Assembly (NCBI RefSeq): GCF_029278605.1
Contig: NZ_CP119573.1
Coordinates: 930,001-994,000, forward strand
Source of the DNA: Cupriavidus sp. WKF15
GTDB lineage: Bacteria; Pseudomonadota; Gammaproteobacteria; Burkholderiales; Burkholderiaceae
Direction: 5' to 3'
DNA: 64,000 nucleotides
Both the position numbers and the translations under genes were made by a program. Shown piece after piece: positions 27,335 to 35,833 of the stretch (its first letter is position 1; each line of letters opens with the position of its first letter). The notes under the pieces were generated by a model. That model was not told the origin of the DNA. It did no database searches and saw only the letters and a list, made by a program, of their open reading frames with translations.

Positions 27335-27568
27335 TCAGGCCGCGAACACCTTCTGGCAGCGGATGGCCATGATCTGCGCCTCGAAGGCCCGGGCAGCAAG
27401 GCGCGGCAGCCGCACGCGCGGGCGTGAGGGCGGCGCTTGCAGGGCCGGCCCGGCAGGCAGAACGTCCAGCATCCAGACTTGCCGCGTGGTCCGCAGGATC
27501 CGGGCAAGTGCAGCCTGATGATCCTTTTGAGTCCGGGAAGGGTTGGGGCTGGCGAAGGCGCGTGCCAT
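27335..27568 (-). CDS. Small basic uncharacterised protein
   Basis: This 77-residue protein has no family I recognise. It is Arg/Ala-rich and basic (MARAFASPNPSRTQKDHQAA at the start). The second half is Pro/Arg-rich with a helical end AFEAQIMAIRCQKVFAA. The start is well supported: a perfect AGGAGG lies 11 bases before the ATG at 27568. The frame stays open further upstream, but that part looks non-coding. It is convergent with sbcC. The promoter should lie in the 27569-27900 gap, divergent from the pca genes. Confidence 0.7.
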   Translation of the reverse strand: MARAFASPNPSRTQKDHQAALARILRTTRQVWMLDVLPAGPALQAPPSRPRVRLPRLAARAFEAQIMAIRCQKVFAA

Positions 27569-27857
27569 GATGTCGGATTCCTCCTTGTGTTCTGGTCCGT
27601 CCGGCCGCGATGGGCGGGACTGGTTCTGGTGCAGACTTGCCTTGGCGTGCCGGGTGGTCCGGTGGCGGTCGTCTTGTGGCATGTCTTGATAAAAGGATAG
27701 GCAGGAGCGCGCGGCGGCCGTATCGCTACCGGGCCGATTGTGGCGTCGGCTCCGTCCTACAGGGGGCTCGTGGACGGCGGAGGCGTGCCGCTGTGTACGA
27801 CTTGCGGCACGCGCTGCCCTGATTGACCGATTACCGGACAAGCTGTTTGCCGTTGCC

Positions 27858-27887
27858 TTGACCCGCGTTTGTCGCGAGGTGTACTCT
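27858..27887 (+). promoter_or_regulatory. Candidate sigma-70 promoter for pcaIJF
   Basis: TTGACC (27858-27863), an 18-bp spacer, then TACTCT (27882-27887). It lies 9 bp before the palindrome at 27896-27913, which would overlap or follow the start of transcription. Inferred from consensus similarity only. Confidence 0.45.
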
Positions 27888-27895
27888 GTTCATAG

Positions 27896-27913
27896 TGCGA
27901 ATTCAAGTTCGCA
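27896..27913. promoter_or_regulatory. Palindromic candidate operator upstream of pcaI
   Basis: TGCGAA-N6-TTCGCA is a perfect 6-6-6 dyad. The downstream half extends into GTTCGCAATAAGAAC, which loosely resembles the GTTCGATAATCGCAC sites of IclR-type PcaR. The likely regulator is therefore an IclR-family protein, but this is inference. Confidence 0.5.
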
Positions 27914-28085
27914 ATAAGAACAAATTCAAGCACTTCTGTTGGAACCCGTCATGGCTAGCGCGCTGTCACCGGTGCTTGCGCCAGACGCCCGTCCGGCAGG
28001 GATTGCCCGGAGACAGTTTTTGCGCGCCGCCCCCTTGCGGCCGGTCCCGGCACCTGCCAGACCCTCATCCCGGACTGGAACGCAA

Positions 28086-28745
28086 GTGATCAACAAGATA
28101 TACGACTCGGTGGAAGCGGCGGTGGCCGGCATCCACGACGGCGCCACCATCCTGATTGGTGGCTTCGGCATGGCAGGCATGCCGGCGGAACTGATCGACG
28201 CCCTGATCGCCCAGGGTGCGCGCGACCTCACCATCGTCAACAACAACGCCGGCAACGGCGACACCGGCCTGGCGGCGCTGCTCAAGACCAAGCGCGTACG
28301 CAAGATCATCTGCTCGTTCCCGCGCCAGACGGACTCCTATGTGTTCGATGCGCTGTACCACGCCGGCGAGATCGAACTGGAGCTGGTGCCGCAGGGCAAC
28401 CTGGCCGAGCGCATCCGCGCGGCCGGTGCCGGCATCGGCGGTTTCTTCACGCGCACGGCCTACGGTACGCCGCTGGCCGAAGGCAAGGAAACCCGCATCA
28501 TCGATGGCCAGGGCTACGTGTTCGAGAAGCCCATTCACGCCGACTTTGCACTGATCAAGGCCGACAAGGCCGACCGCTGGGGCAACCTGACCTACCGCAA
28601 GACCGCCCGCAACTTTGGCCCGATCATGGCCATGGCCGCCAAGTGCCCCATCGTGCAGGTGAGCCACCTGGTGGAACTGGGCGAACTCGATCCGGAGCAC
28701 ATCGTGACGCCGGGCCTGTTCGTCAAGCGCGTGGTCAAGGTCTGA
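28086..28745 (+). CDS. pcaI: 3-oxoadipate CoA-transferase subunit A
   Basis: This is a 219-residue CoA-transferase family I alpha subunit. With PcaJ it moves CoA from succinyl-CoA to 3-oxoadipate in the beta-ketoadipate pathway. The GFGMAGMPAELIDALI glycine-rich segment lies near residue 25, and VNNNAGNGDTGLAALL follows near 58. The GTG at 28086 (VINKIYDSVEAAV) matches family N-termini; the ATG at 27951 in the same frame would add an implausible 45-residue leader. pcaJ and pcaF follow directly, which favours 3-oxoadipate over acetoacetate (scoAB) as the substrate. Confidence 0.9.
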   Translation: MINKIYDSVEAAVAGIHDGATILIGGFGMAGMPAELIDALIAQGARDLTIVNNNAGNGDTGLAALLKTKRVRKIICSFPRQTDSYVFDALYHAGEIELELVPQGNLAERIRAAGAGIGGFFTRTAYGTPLAEGKETRIIDGQGYVFEKPIHADFALIKADKADRWGNLTYRKTARNFGPIMAMAAKCPIVQVSHLVELGELDPEHIVTPGLFVKRVVKV

Positions 28746-28763
28746 GCGAGAAGGAGAGCGAAC

Positions 28764-29402
28764 ATGCAAAAACTGACCCGCGACCAGATGGCCGCCCGTG
28801 TGGCCAAGGACATTCCCGAGGGTGCCGTGGTGAACCTCGGCATCGGCCTGCCGACGCTGGTGGGCAACCACCTGCCCGCCGACAAGGAAATCCTGCTGCA
28901 CAGCGAAAACGGCCTGCTCGGCATGGGCCCCGCGCCGGCGCCGGGCGAGGAAGACGGCGACCTGATCAATGCCGGCAAGCAGCCGGTGACGATCAAGGCC
29001 GGCGGCTCGTACTTCCACCATGCCGATTCGTTCGCCATGATGCGTGGCGGCCACCTCGATTTCTGCGTGCTGGGCGCGTTCCAGGTTTCCGAGAAGGGCG
29101 ACCTGGCCAACTGGCACACCGGCGCAGCGGGCGCCATCCCCGCCGTGGGCGGTGCGATGGACCTCGCCATTGGCGCCAAGCAGGTGTTCGTGATGATGGA
29201 GCACCTCACCAAGCAGGGCGAAAGCAAGATCGTGCCGCAGTGCACCTATCCGCTGACCGGCATCGGTTGCGTGACGCGCATCTACACTGATCTGGCCACC
29301 CTCGACGTGACCGCCGACGGGCTGGTTGCGCGCGACCTGGTGGAAGGGCTGAGCTTCGACGAACTGCAGCGCCTGACCGGCGTGACCCTGATCCAGGGCT
29401 GA
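28764..29402 (+). CDS. pcaJ: 3-oxoadipate CoA-transferase subunit B
   Basis: This 212-residue beta subunit carries the catalytic glutamate (E48) in LLHSENGLLGMGP, which forms the enzyme-CoA thioester. GIGLPTLVGNHL precedes it, and GGAMDLAIGAKQVFVMMEH follows near residue 130. AAGGAGAG lies before the ATG, 18 bp after the pcaI stop. It is the partner of pcaI in an operon with pcaF. Confidence 0.92.
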   Translation: MQKLTRDQMAARVAKDIPEGAVVNLGIGLPTLVGNHLPADKEILLHSENGLLGMGPAPAPGEEDGDLINAGKQPVTIKAGGSYFHHADSFAMMRGGHLDFCVLGAFQVSEKGDLANWHTGAAGAIPAVGGAMDLAIGAKQVFVMMEHLTKQGESKIVPQCTYPLTGIGCVTRIYTDLATLDVTADGLVARDLVEGLSFDELQRLTGVTLIQG

Positions 29403-29430
29403 CCACTGACATCAAGACCGAGAGAGAGAC

Positions 29431-30633
29431 ATGACCGAAGCCTTTATCTGCGACGCCATCCGCACCCCCATCGGCCGCTACGGCGGCAGCCTGTCCGCGG
29501 TGCGTCCGGACGACCTGGGCGCGGTGCCCCTGAAGGCACTGATGGCCCGCAACCCGAATGTGGACTGGAAGGCCATCGATGACGTGATCTATGGCAACGC
29601 CAACCAGGCCGGCGAAGACAACCGCAATGTGGCACGCATGTCGGCGCTGCTGGCGGGCCTGCCGCAGGACGTGCCGGGTGCCACCATCAACCGCCTGTGC
29701 GGTTCGGGCATGGACGCCACCGGTACCGCCGCGCGCGCCATCAAGGCCGGCGAAGCCACGCTGATGATCGCCGGCGGCGTGGAAAGCATGAGCCGCGCCC
29801 CGTTCGTGATGGGCAAGGCGACCAGTGCGTTCTCGCGCGATGCGCAGATCTTCGACACCACCATCGGCTGGCGCTTCATCAACCCGGCGATGCGCGCGGC
29901 GTATGGCGTGGACTCGATGCCCGAGACCGCCGAGAACGTGGCCACCGACTACAAGATCGGCCGCGAAGACCAGGACCTGATGGCGCTGCGCAGCCAGGAA
30001 AAGGCATCGCGCGCGCAGGCCGACGGCACGCTGGCGCAGGAAATCACGCCGGTGACCATCGCGCAGAAGAAGGGCGACCCGATCGTGGTCGAGCGCGACG
30101 AGCATCCGCGCGCCACCAGCATGGAAGCGCTGGGCAAGCTGCGCGGCGTGGTTCGTCCTGACGGTACCGTGACCGCGGGTAACGCCTCGGGCGTGAACGA
30201 TGGCGCCTGCGCGCTGCTGCTGGCGAGCGAAGCCGGCATCAAGCAACACGGCCTGACCCCGCGTGCGCGCATCGTCGGCATGGCAACCGCCGGCGTGGCA
30301 CCGCGCGTGATGGGCATCGGCCCGGCACCGGCCACGCAGAAGCTGATGAAGCAGCTGGGCATGACGCTGGACCAGATCGACGTGATCGAACTGAACGAAG
30401 CGTTCGCCGCGCAAGGCCTGGCCGTACTGCGTGAACTGGGCATCGCCGACGACGACAAGCGCGTCAACCCGAACGGCGGCGCGATCGCACTGGGCCACCC
30501 GCTCGGCATGAGCGGCGCGCGCCTGGTGACCACCGCGATGTACCAGCTGCACCGCACCGGCGGCCGCTTCGCGCTGTGCACGATGTGCATCGGCGTGGGC
30601 CAGGGCATCGCCATGGTGATCGAACGCGTCTGA
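29431..30633 (+). CDS. pcaF: 3-oxoadipyl-CoA thiolase
   Basis: This 400-residue thiolase performs the last step of the beta-ketoadipate pathway, giving succinyl-CoA and acetyl-CoA. The nucleophile C90 lies in INRLCGSGMDA, the catalytic His in GGAIALGHPLGMSGAR, and the second Cys in CTMCIGVGQG. The start MTEAFICDAIRTPIGRYGGS and the long loop with MRAAYGVDSMPETAENVA match PcaF rather than the general acetyl-CoA acetyltransferases. It is the last gene of pcaIJF, with a GC-rich hairpin (30652-30679) after the stop. Confidence 0.93.
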   Translation: MTEAFICDAIRTPIGRYGGSLSAVRPDDLGAVPLKALMARNPNVDWKAIDDVIYGNANQAGEDNRNVARMSALLAGLPQDVPGATINRLCGSGMDATGTAARAIKAGEATLMIAGGVESMSRAPFVMGKATSAFSRDAQIFDTTIGWRFINPAMRAAYGVDSMPETAENVATDYKIGREDQDLMALRSQEKASRAQADGTLAQEITPVTIAQKKGDPIVVERDEHPRATSMEALGKLRGVVRPDGTVTAGNASGVNDGACALLLASEAGIKQHGLTPRARIVGMATAGVAPRVMGIGPAPATQKLMKQLGMTLDQIDVIELNEAFAAQGLAVLRELGIADDDKRVNPNGGAIALGHPLGMSGARLVTTAMYQLHRTGGRFALCTMCIGVGQGIAMVIERV

Positions 30634-30651
30634 CGCTACTGGTGTCGCTAA

Positions 30652-30679
30652 TGCGCCGCGTCCGCATGGGCGCGGCGCA
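30652..30679 (+). terminator. Hairpin after pcaF
   Basis: TGCGCCGCG (30652-30660) and CGCGGCGCA (30671-30679) form a 9-bp GC stem with a 10-nt loop, 18 nt after the pcaF stop. It has no strong T-run, so termination may be partial. Confidence 0.5.
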
Positions 30680-30809
30680 ACATCGTCTCCCTCCCGTGAA
30701 GGAGCCATGCAGCCGGGCCGACAGGCTCGCCGGTCCGGCCGCAGGCATGGATTGAAGTTGCGGTTGTTTGCAAGGCCTGGCCCCGCGAGCGGCCGGTGCG
30801 GAGTTGAAG

Positions 30810-31541
30810 ATGTCTCTTCCCAACGCCACGATCGTCACCGGCGCCAGTTCCGGTATCGGGCGCGCCATCAGCGAAATGCTGCTGGCGGACGGCACCACCC
30901 GGGTGGTCAATATCGACTACACGGAGCCGGGCTGGTCGCACCCCAACATGACGTTTTTCCAGGCTGACCTGACCGATGCCGAGGCGACGCGCGCCGTGGC
31001 GCAACAGGTCACCTCGCAGTTCGCGGTCACGCGGCTGGTGAACAATGCCGGCGCCACGCGCCCCGGCACGGCCGACACGGCCACCGTGGCCGACCTCGAC
31101 TATGTCGTCGGCCTGCACCTGCAGGCGGCGATGCTGCTCACGCAGGCCTGCCTGCCGGCCATGCGCGCCGCCGGGTTTGGCCGCGTGGTCAACATGGCGT
31201 CGCGGGCAGCGCTGGGCAAGCCCGAACGCGTGGTGTACTCGGCCACCAAGGCCGGCCTGATCGGCATGACGCGCACGCTGGCCATGGAGCTTGGCGGTGA
31301 CGGCATCACCGTGAACGCCGTGGCGCCGGGCCCGATCGCCACGGAGCTGTTCCGCAAGAGCAACCCCGAGGGCAGCGAGCAGACCCGACGCATTCTGGCG
31401 AGCATCGCCGTGAAGCGCATGGGCACGCCGGAAGATGTCGCGCGCGCCGCGCTGTTCTTCCTGTCGCCCGACAATGGCTTTGTCACGGGCCAGGTCCTCT
31501 ATGTCTGCGGCGGTACCACGCTGGGCGTGGCACCCGTCTGA
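30810..31541 (+). CDS. SDR-family NAD(P)-dependent oxidoreductase
   Basis: This 243-residue classical short-chain dehydrogenase has the cofactor motif TGASSGIGR at 9-17, NNAGAT near 80, the catalytic Ser in NMASRAAL and the Tyr/Lys pair in VYSATKAG. The PGPIATELF segment follows near 180. GGAG lies eight bases upstream of the ATG at 30810. It lies 176 bp after pcaF and before a Bug-type binding protein. The substrate is unknown. Confidence 0.9.
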   Translation: MSLPNATIVTGASSGIGRAISEMLLADGTTRVVNIDYTEPGWSHPNMTFFQADLTDAEATRAVAQQVTSQFAVTRLVNNAGATRPGTADTATVADLDYVVGLHLQAAMLLTQACLPAMRAAGFGRVVNMASRAALGKPERVVYSATKAGLIGMTRTLAMELGGDGITVNAVAPGPIATELFRKSNPEGSEQTRRILASIAVKRMGTPEDVARAALFFLSPDNGFVTGQVLYVCGGTTLGVAPV

Positions 31542-31627
31542 GCAGCAGGATCATCTCAAGCATTCACAAGAAGAGACGTAAATCAAACGTCATATCAAGA
31601 TGTGATCCTTTCGGTCGCAGCTTGCAC

Positions 31628-31653
31628 GAAGACAGCGCCACCGCGCTGTCTTC
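31628..31653 (+). terminator. Hairpin after the SDR gene
   Basis: GAAGACAGCG and CGCTGTCTTC form a perfect 10-bp stem with a 6-nt loop about 85 nt past the SDR stop, followed by TTCC. It may end the SDR transcript or sit in the leader of the next gene. Confidence 0.5.
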
Positions 31654-31739
31654 TTCCAGGGCAGCAATCACGCTATCCAGCATTCGCCCGCGACCGGCAC
31701 CATGCGCGCGCGGGCCACAAGGACAACCGGAGTAAACCG

Positions 31740-32747
31740 ATGAGACTCGATTCCCAGACTTCCACGACCCGCCGCCGCCTGCTGGCTGCCGGCGTTGCAC
31801 TGGCCACCTGCATTGCCGGCTTTGCCGGCGCCGCGCATGCGCAGGGTGGCTACCCGACCAAGCCGATCACGATGATCGTGCCGTTCTCGGCCGGTGGCAC
31901 CACCGATATCCTGGCTCGTATCGTCGGCCTGCAGCTGGGCAAGGCGCTCGGCCAGCCCGTGGTGATCGACAATCGTCCGGGGGCGGGCGGCAATATCGGT
32001 GCATCGCTGGCCGCCAAGGCGCCGGGCGATGGCTATACGCTCTTCATGGGTACCATCGGGACCCACGCCATCAACCAGTCGCTGTACTCCAAGCTGCCGT
32101 ACGACCCCGTCAAGGACTTCGCGCCGATCAGCCGCGTGGCGATGGTGCCGAACCTGGTGGTGGTGAACCCCAAGGTGCCGGTGAACAACATCAAGGAACT
32201 GATTGCCTACGTGAAGGCCAACCCGGACAAGCTGTCGTACGGTTCGTCGGGCAGCGGCTCCTCGATGCACCTGTCGGGCGAGCTGTTCAACTCGATGACT
32301 GGCCTGCACATCCAGCACGTCCCGTACAAGGGCAGCGCGCCTGCCGTGAACGACCTGCTGGGCAACCAGATCGGCCTGATGTTCGACAACATGCCGTCGT
32401 CGTATCCGCACGTGAAGGCCGGCAAGCTGCGCGCCATCGCCGTGACCTCGGCCAAGCGCTCGCCGGCGCTGCCGAACGTGCCGACGGTGGCGGAATCGGG
32501 CGTGCCCGGCTATGAAGCCACCTCGTGGTTCGCGCTGTACGCCACCGGCGGTACCCCGCAACCCATCATCGACCGCCTGAACGCCGAAGTGGTGAAGATC
32601 CTCGCCATGCCGGAAGTGAAGAAGCAGATGGCCGACCAGGGCGCCGAGCCCAATCCCGAAAAGCCGGCCCAGCTCGCTGCGTTCATGAAGTCCGAGACCG
32701 CGAAGTGGGCGAAGGTGGTGAAGGCTTCGGGGGCGACGGTGGATTGA
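31740..32747 (+). CDS. Bug-family (TctC-like) periplasmic solute-binding protein
   Basis: This 335-residue tripartite-tricarboxylate-type binding protein has a signal peptide with a twin-arginine-like RRRLL followed by a hydrophobic core and AAHAQ cleavage site. The Bug hallmarks are present: YPTKPITMIVPFSAGGTTD, VIDNRPGAGGNIGA and the C-terminal AEVVKILAMPEVKKQMADQG. Hundreds of such proteins occur in Burkholderiales, usually as orphans. No tctAB membrane genes are nearby. CCGGAG lies before the ATG at 31740. Its terminator is split by the IS701-like insertion. Confidence 0.93.
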   Translation: MRLDSQTSTTRRRLLAAGVALATCIAGFAGAAHAQGGYPTKPITMIVPFSAGGTTDILARIVGLQLGKALGQPVVIDNRPGAGGNIGASLAAKAPGDGYTLFMGTIGTHAINQSLYSKLPYDPVKDFAPISRVAMVPNLVVVNPKVPVNNIKELIAYVKANPDKLSYGSSGSGSSMHLSGELFNSMTGLHIQHVPYKGSAPAVNDLLGNQIGLMFDNMPSSYPHVKAGKLRAIAVTSAKRSPALPNVPTVAESGVPGYEATSWFALYATGGTPQPIIDRLNAEVVKILAMPEVKKQMADQGAEPNPEKPAQLAAFMKSETAKWAKVVKASGATVD

Positions 32748-32796
32748 TTTCTGTCTGCCTCTGTTGCTTTTGCAATGGTGGAAAGCCGGTTCCTAG

Positions 32797-34273
32797 TCTT
32801 ACTGTGTCACAAACGTAGTCGAACGCTAACGGCGGCGCAATGCGGGCAATGTCCCAGGGCGCCTGCGAGTGCGACGCTCAACTGAAGGCGCAGCGTCCTG
32901 ATCGAGTTCGGCACGTGACGCTGCGCGCGCCGGACTTCCCCGAGGAACGTAATCTTCGGGAATGGCAGGCACCTGGCATTCGATGAAGTTTTTTTTACCG
33001 CCGGCGCTGCTGCCGGCTTTCAGTCGCTGCGCCATCAGGAAGCCATACGCGGCGATGCTCAGGCTGGCGTGGTGGTGAAAGCCCCGCCAACCCCGCCCCT
33101 CATAGTGGCCCAGGCCGAGGTCCTGCTTGAGATCTTGATAATCGCGCTCGATGCGCCAGCGCATGTGCGCAGCGCGCACCAGATCGTTCAGTGCCGTGGT
33201 TTCGGGCAGCGTGGACAGGTAATACTTCTCAGGCTCGGCCTGATCTGCGGGCCACTCGATGAGCAGCCACTGCTGGGGCAGCAGACGCGCCTTGCCCACG
33301 TTACCCCCGGCGCAGCGTACCCGCAGCGCCGCAAAGCGGCCCGTCAGGCGCTCGTTGCTGCCTTCGCGCCAACTGATGTTCTGGAATGCGCTGTCGGACA
33401 AGGACTGCGCCAATGCCTTGACACTCACCGGCTGTCTCTTGGCGGTGCGCCGTGGCATCACCGGTGGACGGCCCATGCCGCTGTAGGGCTTTGGCGGCAG
33501 GGGCTCCACCCCCGGTGGCCAGACCACCACGGCCGAGGTGATCCCGACCACGTAGGGCAAGCCCAGATTGGTCAGCCCTTGACGAAACGCATAGTCGATC
33601 CCGTAGCCTGCGTCGGCCAGCACGCAGTGCTTGGGTGCTCCTTCAGAGAGCAGGCCCCGTATCTGTTGCAGGGCAATTTGAGGCTTGGTCGCAAACTCGA
33701 TGTGTTCGGGAATCCCGGCCTTGAGTCTGCGCTCGGCATCTTCGGCCCAGTTGCGGGGCAAGTACAGTTGCCAGGCCACCGGTAGGCTGCCTTGTTCGCA
33801 GGCCAGCGAGACGCTGACGGCCACTTGGCAGTTGTCCTGCTTGCCCAGCACCCCGCAGTATTGGCGTGTCACGCCCACCGAGTGGACGCCCTTCTTGGGA
33901 AAGCCCGTGTCGTCAACGATCCACCAGCCGCCAGCGCTGAAGTCCATATGCGGCACCACCCACTGCGCCACGCGATTGAGCAGTTGCTGGTCACTCCATT
34001 GGGCCTTGGCGACAAAGTGATGCAGGGCTTGGTGCCGGGCGCTGGCGCGCAGCGGATCAACGCGGGCGGCCATGGGTTCGACGCTCTTGCGCGACAGAGG
34101 CAGCATCAGACCGGTGCAATACCCAGTCAATCCTGCGTGACGGTCGGCATGACCCAACCCTTCAGCCAGGTGAGCCATGTATCGATCGAACTCTTTGGAT
34201 ATGCCCATGGCACCTCCCATCAAAGGGAAAAATGATGGGCATATCATGCCTTAATTTTTATGACACAGTAAGA
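32797..34273 (-). mobile_element. IS701-family insertion sequence (1477 bp)
   Basis: This is a complete element. Terminal inverted repeats TCTTACTGTGTCA (32797-32809) and TGACACAGTAAGA (34261-34273) are perfect, and both ends are flanked by CTAG (32793-32796 and 34274-34277). CTAG fits the 4-bp YTAR target duplication of the IS701 family. One transposase gene fills the element. The intact ends, target duplication and frame point to recent insertion. Confidence 0.92.
32826..34208 (-). CDS. IS701-family DDE transposase
   Basis: This 460-residue transposase has the DDE-superfamily endonuclease fold. Likely catalytic residues are D in WWIVDDTGFPKKG, D in HCVLADAGYG and E in the C-terminal RWRIERDYQDLKQDLGL helix. 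The ATG at 34208 (MGISKEFDRYM) follows GGGAGG with five-base spacing; the frame is open for 13 more codons upstream. The C-terminus ends in an Arg-rich tail close to the IS left end. No frameshift or internal stop is seen, so the element may be active. Confidence 0.9.
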   Translation of the reverse strand: MGISKEFDRYMAHLAEGLGHADRHAGLTGYCTGLMLPLSRKSVEPMAARVDPLRASARHQALHHFVAKAQWSDQQLLNRVAQWVVPHMDFSAGGWWIVDDTGFPKKGVHSVGVTRQYCGVLGKQDNCQVAVSVSLACEQGSLPVAWQLYLPRNWAEDAERRLKAGIPEHIEFATKPQIALQQIRGLLSEGAPKHCVLADAGYGIDYAFRQGLTNLGLPYVVGITSAVVVWPPGVEPLPPKPYSGMGRPPVMPRRTAKRQPVSVKALAQSLSDSAFQNISWREGSNERLTGRFAALRVRCAGGNVGKARLLPQQWLLIEWPADQAEPEKYYLSTLPETTALNDLVRAAHMRWRIERDYQDLKQDLGLGHYEGRGWRGFHHHASLSIAAYGFLMAQRLKAGSSAGGKKNFIECQVPAIPEDYVPRGSPARAASRAELDQDAAPSVERRTRRRPGTLPALRRR

Positions 34274-34380
34274 CTAGGGGACCGGCTTTTTTGTTGTCTG
34301 GGGGTAACACCAGGGCCCTGCGCATCGGGTCCCCGACTTGACTCTTTCCGCGTGTAGCGAAAGGAACCCGCAGGCGCCAG

Positions 34381-35037
34381 TCAGGGCAAGGCCTTGCCGA
34401 GATAACGCTCAAACCACTGCGCCGCCAGACGAGCGACCGATTCCAGCGCGCCGGGCTCCTCGAACAAATGGGAGGCGCCGGGCACGATCACCAGCTTCTT
34501 CTGGCATGTCAGCTGGGCAAAGGCCGACTCATTGCGTTCCAGCACACTGACATCGAGCCCGCCGACGATCAGCATGGTCGGCGCGGCCAGCTTCGTGAGC
34601 GCCTCGGGGCCCGCCAGATCGACCCTGCCGCCGCGCGAGACGATGGCGCCGATCGGGATTTGCGACCGGCTTGCGGCACGGATCGATGCGGCCGCGCCAA
34701 TGCTGGCGCCGAAATAGCCCAGCCGCGGCGGGGTGCCTGGCTGCCGTGCCACCCAGCTTGTCGCCTGTGCCAGCCGGGAGGCCAGAAGGTCGACGTCGAA
34801 GCGGATGGCCTGCACCTGGTCTTCCTCGGGCAGCAGCAGGTCCATCAGCAGCGTTCCCATGCCGCAGCGATTGAGTTCGGCGGCTACATGGCGATTGCGC
34901 GGGCTAAGCCGGGAACTGCCCGTGCCGTGCGCAAACAAGACCAATGCGCCGGCGCCCGGCAGCAATGTGAGGATGCCTTGCAAGGTCACGCCGCCAGCCG
35001 GGATCTCCACCTCGATGGTATCTGAACTGCCTCGCAT
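34381..35037 (-). CDS. Alpha/beta hydrolase (dienelactone-hydrolase-like)
   Basis: This 218-residue hydrolase has an oxyanion-hole strand LVLFAHGTGSSRLSPRN near residue 30. The nucleophile elbow GYFGASIGAAASIRAA (Ser in G-A-S-I-G) lies near 110, the acid region is IVGGLDVSVLERN, and the His is in VPGASHLFEEPGAL. This combination is typical of small dienelactone-hydrolase-like esterases fused elsewhere to phosphoribosyltransferases. The ATG at 35037 has GGAGGG upstream. It is divergent from the sixA-like gene. Substrate unknown. Confidence 0.87.
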   Translation of the reverse strand: MRGSSDTIEVEIPAGGVTLQGILTLLPGAGALVLFAHGTGSSRLSPRNRHVAAELNRCGMGTLLMDLLLPEEDQVQAIRFDVDLLASRLAQATSWVARQPGTPPRLGYFGASIGAAASIRAASRSQIPIGAIVSRGGRVDLAGPEALTKLAAPTMLIVGGLDVSVLERNESAFAQLTCQKKLVIVPGASHLFEEPGALESVARLAAQWFERYLGKALP

Positions 35038-35216
35038 GCCGCTGCCCTCCAGCAAATGGGGCCTTGCGGTGCATCGCGTTGCAATCGGCCCCATCCCAGT
35101 CCACTATAGGGCGGGCGTGGCGGCGAGGCCAGCGGCCATGTGCGGGTCTGCTGACGCGCGCCATCGACAAAACCCCGACAACACCCCACATCGATCCCCA
35201 TGGATCAGGAGAGACT

Positions 35217-35702
35217 ATGAAGACCCTGTTTCTGGTCCGGCATGCCAAGGCAAGTCACGATGACCCGTCCTTGCCCGACCGTGAGCGCCCCCTGGAGGAT
35301 CGTGGCCGGCACGACGCTCCGGAAATGGGCAAGCGCCTGGCCGACCGCAAGGTAAAGCCCGACCTGCTCATGTCGAGTCCGGCCCTGCGCGCGCTGACGA
35401 CAGCGCAACTGGTTGCCGACGAAATCGGCTATGAGCGCAAGGACATCGTGGTCGATGACCGGCTGTACGCCAGTAGCGCCGCCGACCTGCTGGCCGTCGT
35501 TCATGAGCTCGACAATACGCTCGGCAGTGTGATGCTGTTCGGTCACAACCCTGAGTTCACAGACCTTGCGCATCGTCTGTCGGCCGAGATCACCGACATG
35601 CCTACCTGCGCCGTCGCCAAGTTCCGCTTCGACACGAAGGCGTGGGAGGATGTCGGCGACATCACTCCCACTAAAGTCTTGCTGAACTCGCCACGGAAAT
35701 AG
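35217..35702 (+). CDS. SixA-like histidine phosphatase
   Basis: This 161-residue phosphoglycerate-mutase-fold phosphatase has the catalytic RHAK motif at residues 8-11 (H9 is the phospho-acceptor), SSPALRALTTAQ near 53-64, and the second His in LFGHNPEFTDLA. E. coli SixA dephosphorylates phosphohistidine proteins (first reported for ArcB, later for the nitrogen PTS). AGGAGA lies before the ATG. It appears monocistronic. Confidence 0.9.
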   Translation: MKTLFLVRHAKASHDDPSLPDRERPLEDRGRHDAPEMGKRLADRKVKPDLLMSSPALRALTTAQLVADEIGYERKDIVVDDRLYASSAADLLAVVHELDNTLGSVMLFGHNPEFTDLAHRLSAEITDMPTCAVAKFRFDTKAWEDVGDITPTKVLLNSPRK

Positions 35703-35744
35703 TCCTTCAACCGGGAAGTTTCAGATGGCAGAGCTGGCAGAAAA

Positions 35745-35770
35745 AAACCCGCAAAGAAACTCGCGGGTTC
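35745..35770 (-). terminator. Rho-independent terminator of the 74-aa gene
   Basis: Read on the minus strand, AACCCGC-loop-GCGGGTT is followed by TTTTTTT. It lies about 65 nt past the stop of the minus-strand gene at 35834-36058, supporting that this small gene is expressed. Confidence 0.8.
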
Positions 35771-35833
35771 AATCCATAGCCGCAGATGGGCCTGGAGGAG
35801 ACAACCACAGAAGAACTTGCAGGCCCGGGGCGT

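Larger units (their letters stand above)
27569..28085. other. Regulatory gap between a small gene and pcaI
   Basis: This 517-bp stretch separates divergent genes. It holds the ribosome binding site of the 77-aa gene, a candidate sigma-70 promoter (27858-27887) and a TGCGAA-N6-TTCGCA palindrome (27896-27913) for the pca genes. The stretch 27951-28085 is open in frame with pcaI (ATG at 27951), but the translation there (Ala/Pro/Arg-rich) is unlike any PcaI N-terminus. It is probably untranslated leader. Confidence 0.6.
32782..34292 (+). terminator. Rho-independent terminator split by an IS element
   Basis: Left arm AAAGCCGGTTC (32782-32792) and right arm GGGACCGGCTTTTTT (34278-34292) are complementary and end in a T-run. 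Joined through one CTAG they form a canonical terminator 35 nt after the Bug gene stop. The IS sits exactly at the CTAG loop, so the two arms are now 1.5 kb apart and the original terminator is destroyed. Confidence 0.8.

Noticed and set aside
27951..28085. N-terminal extension of pcaI from the ATG at 27951
   Set aside because: The added 45 residues (Ala/Pro/Arg-rich) do not fit PcaI proteins, while the GTG at 28086 matches the family start.
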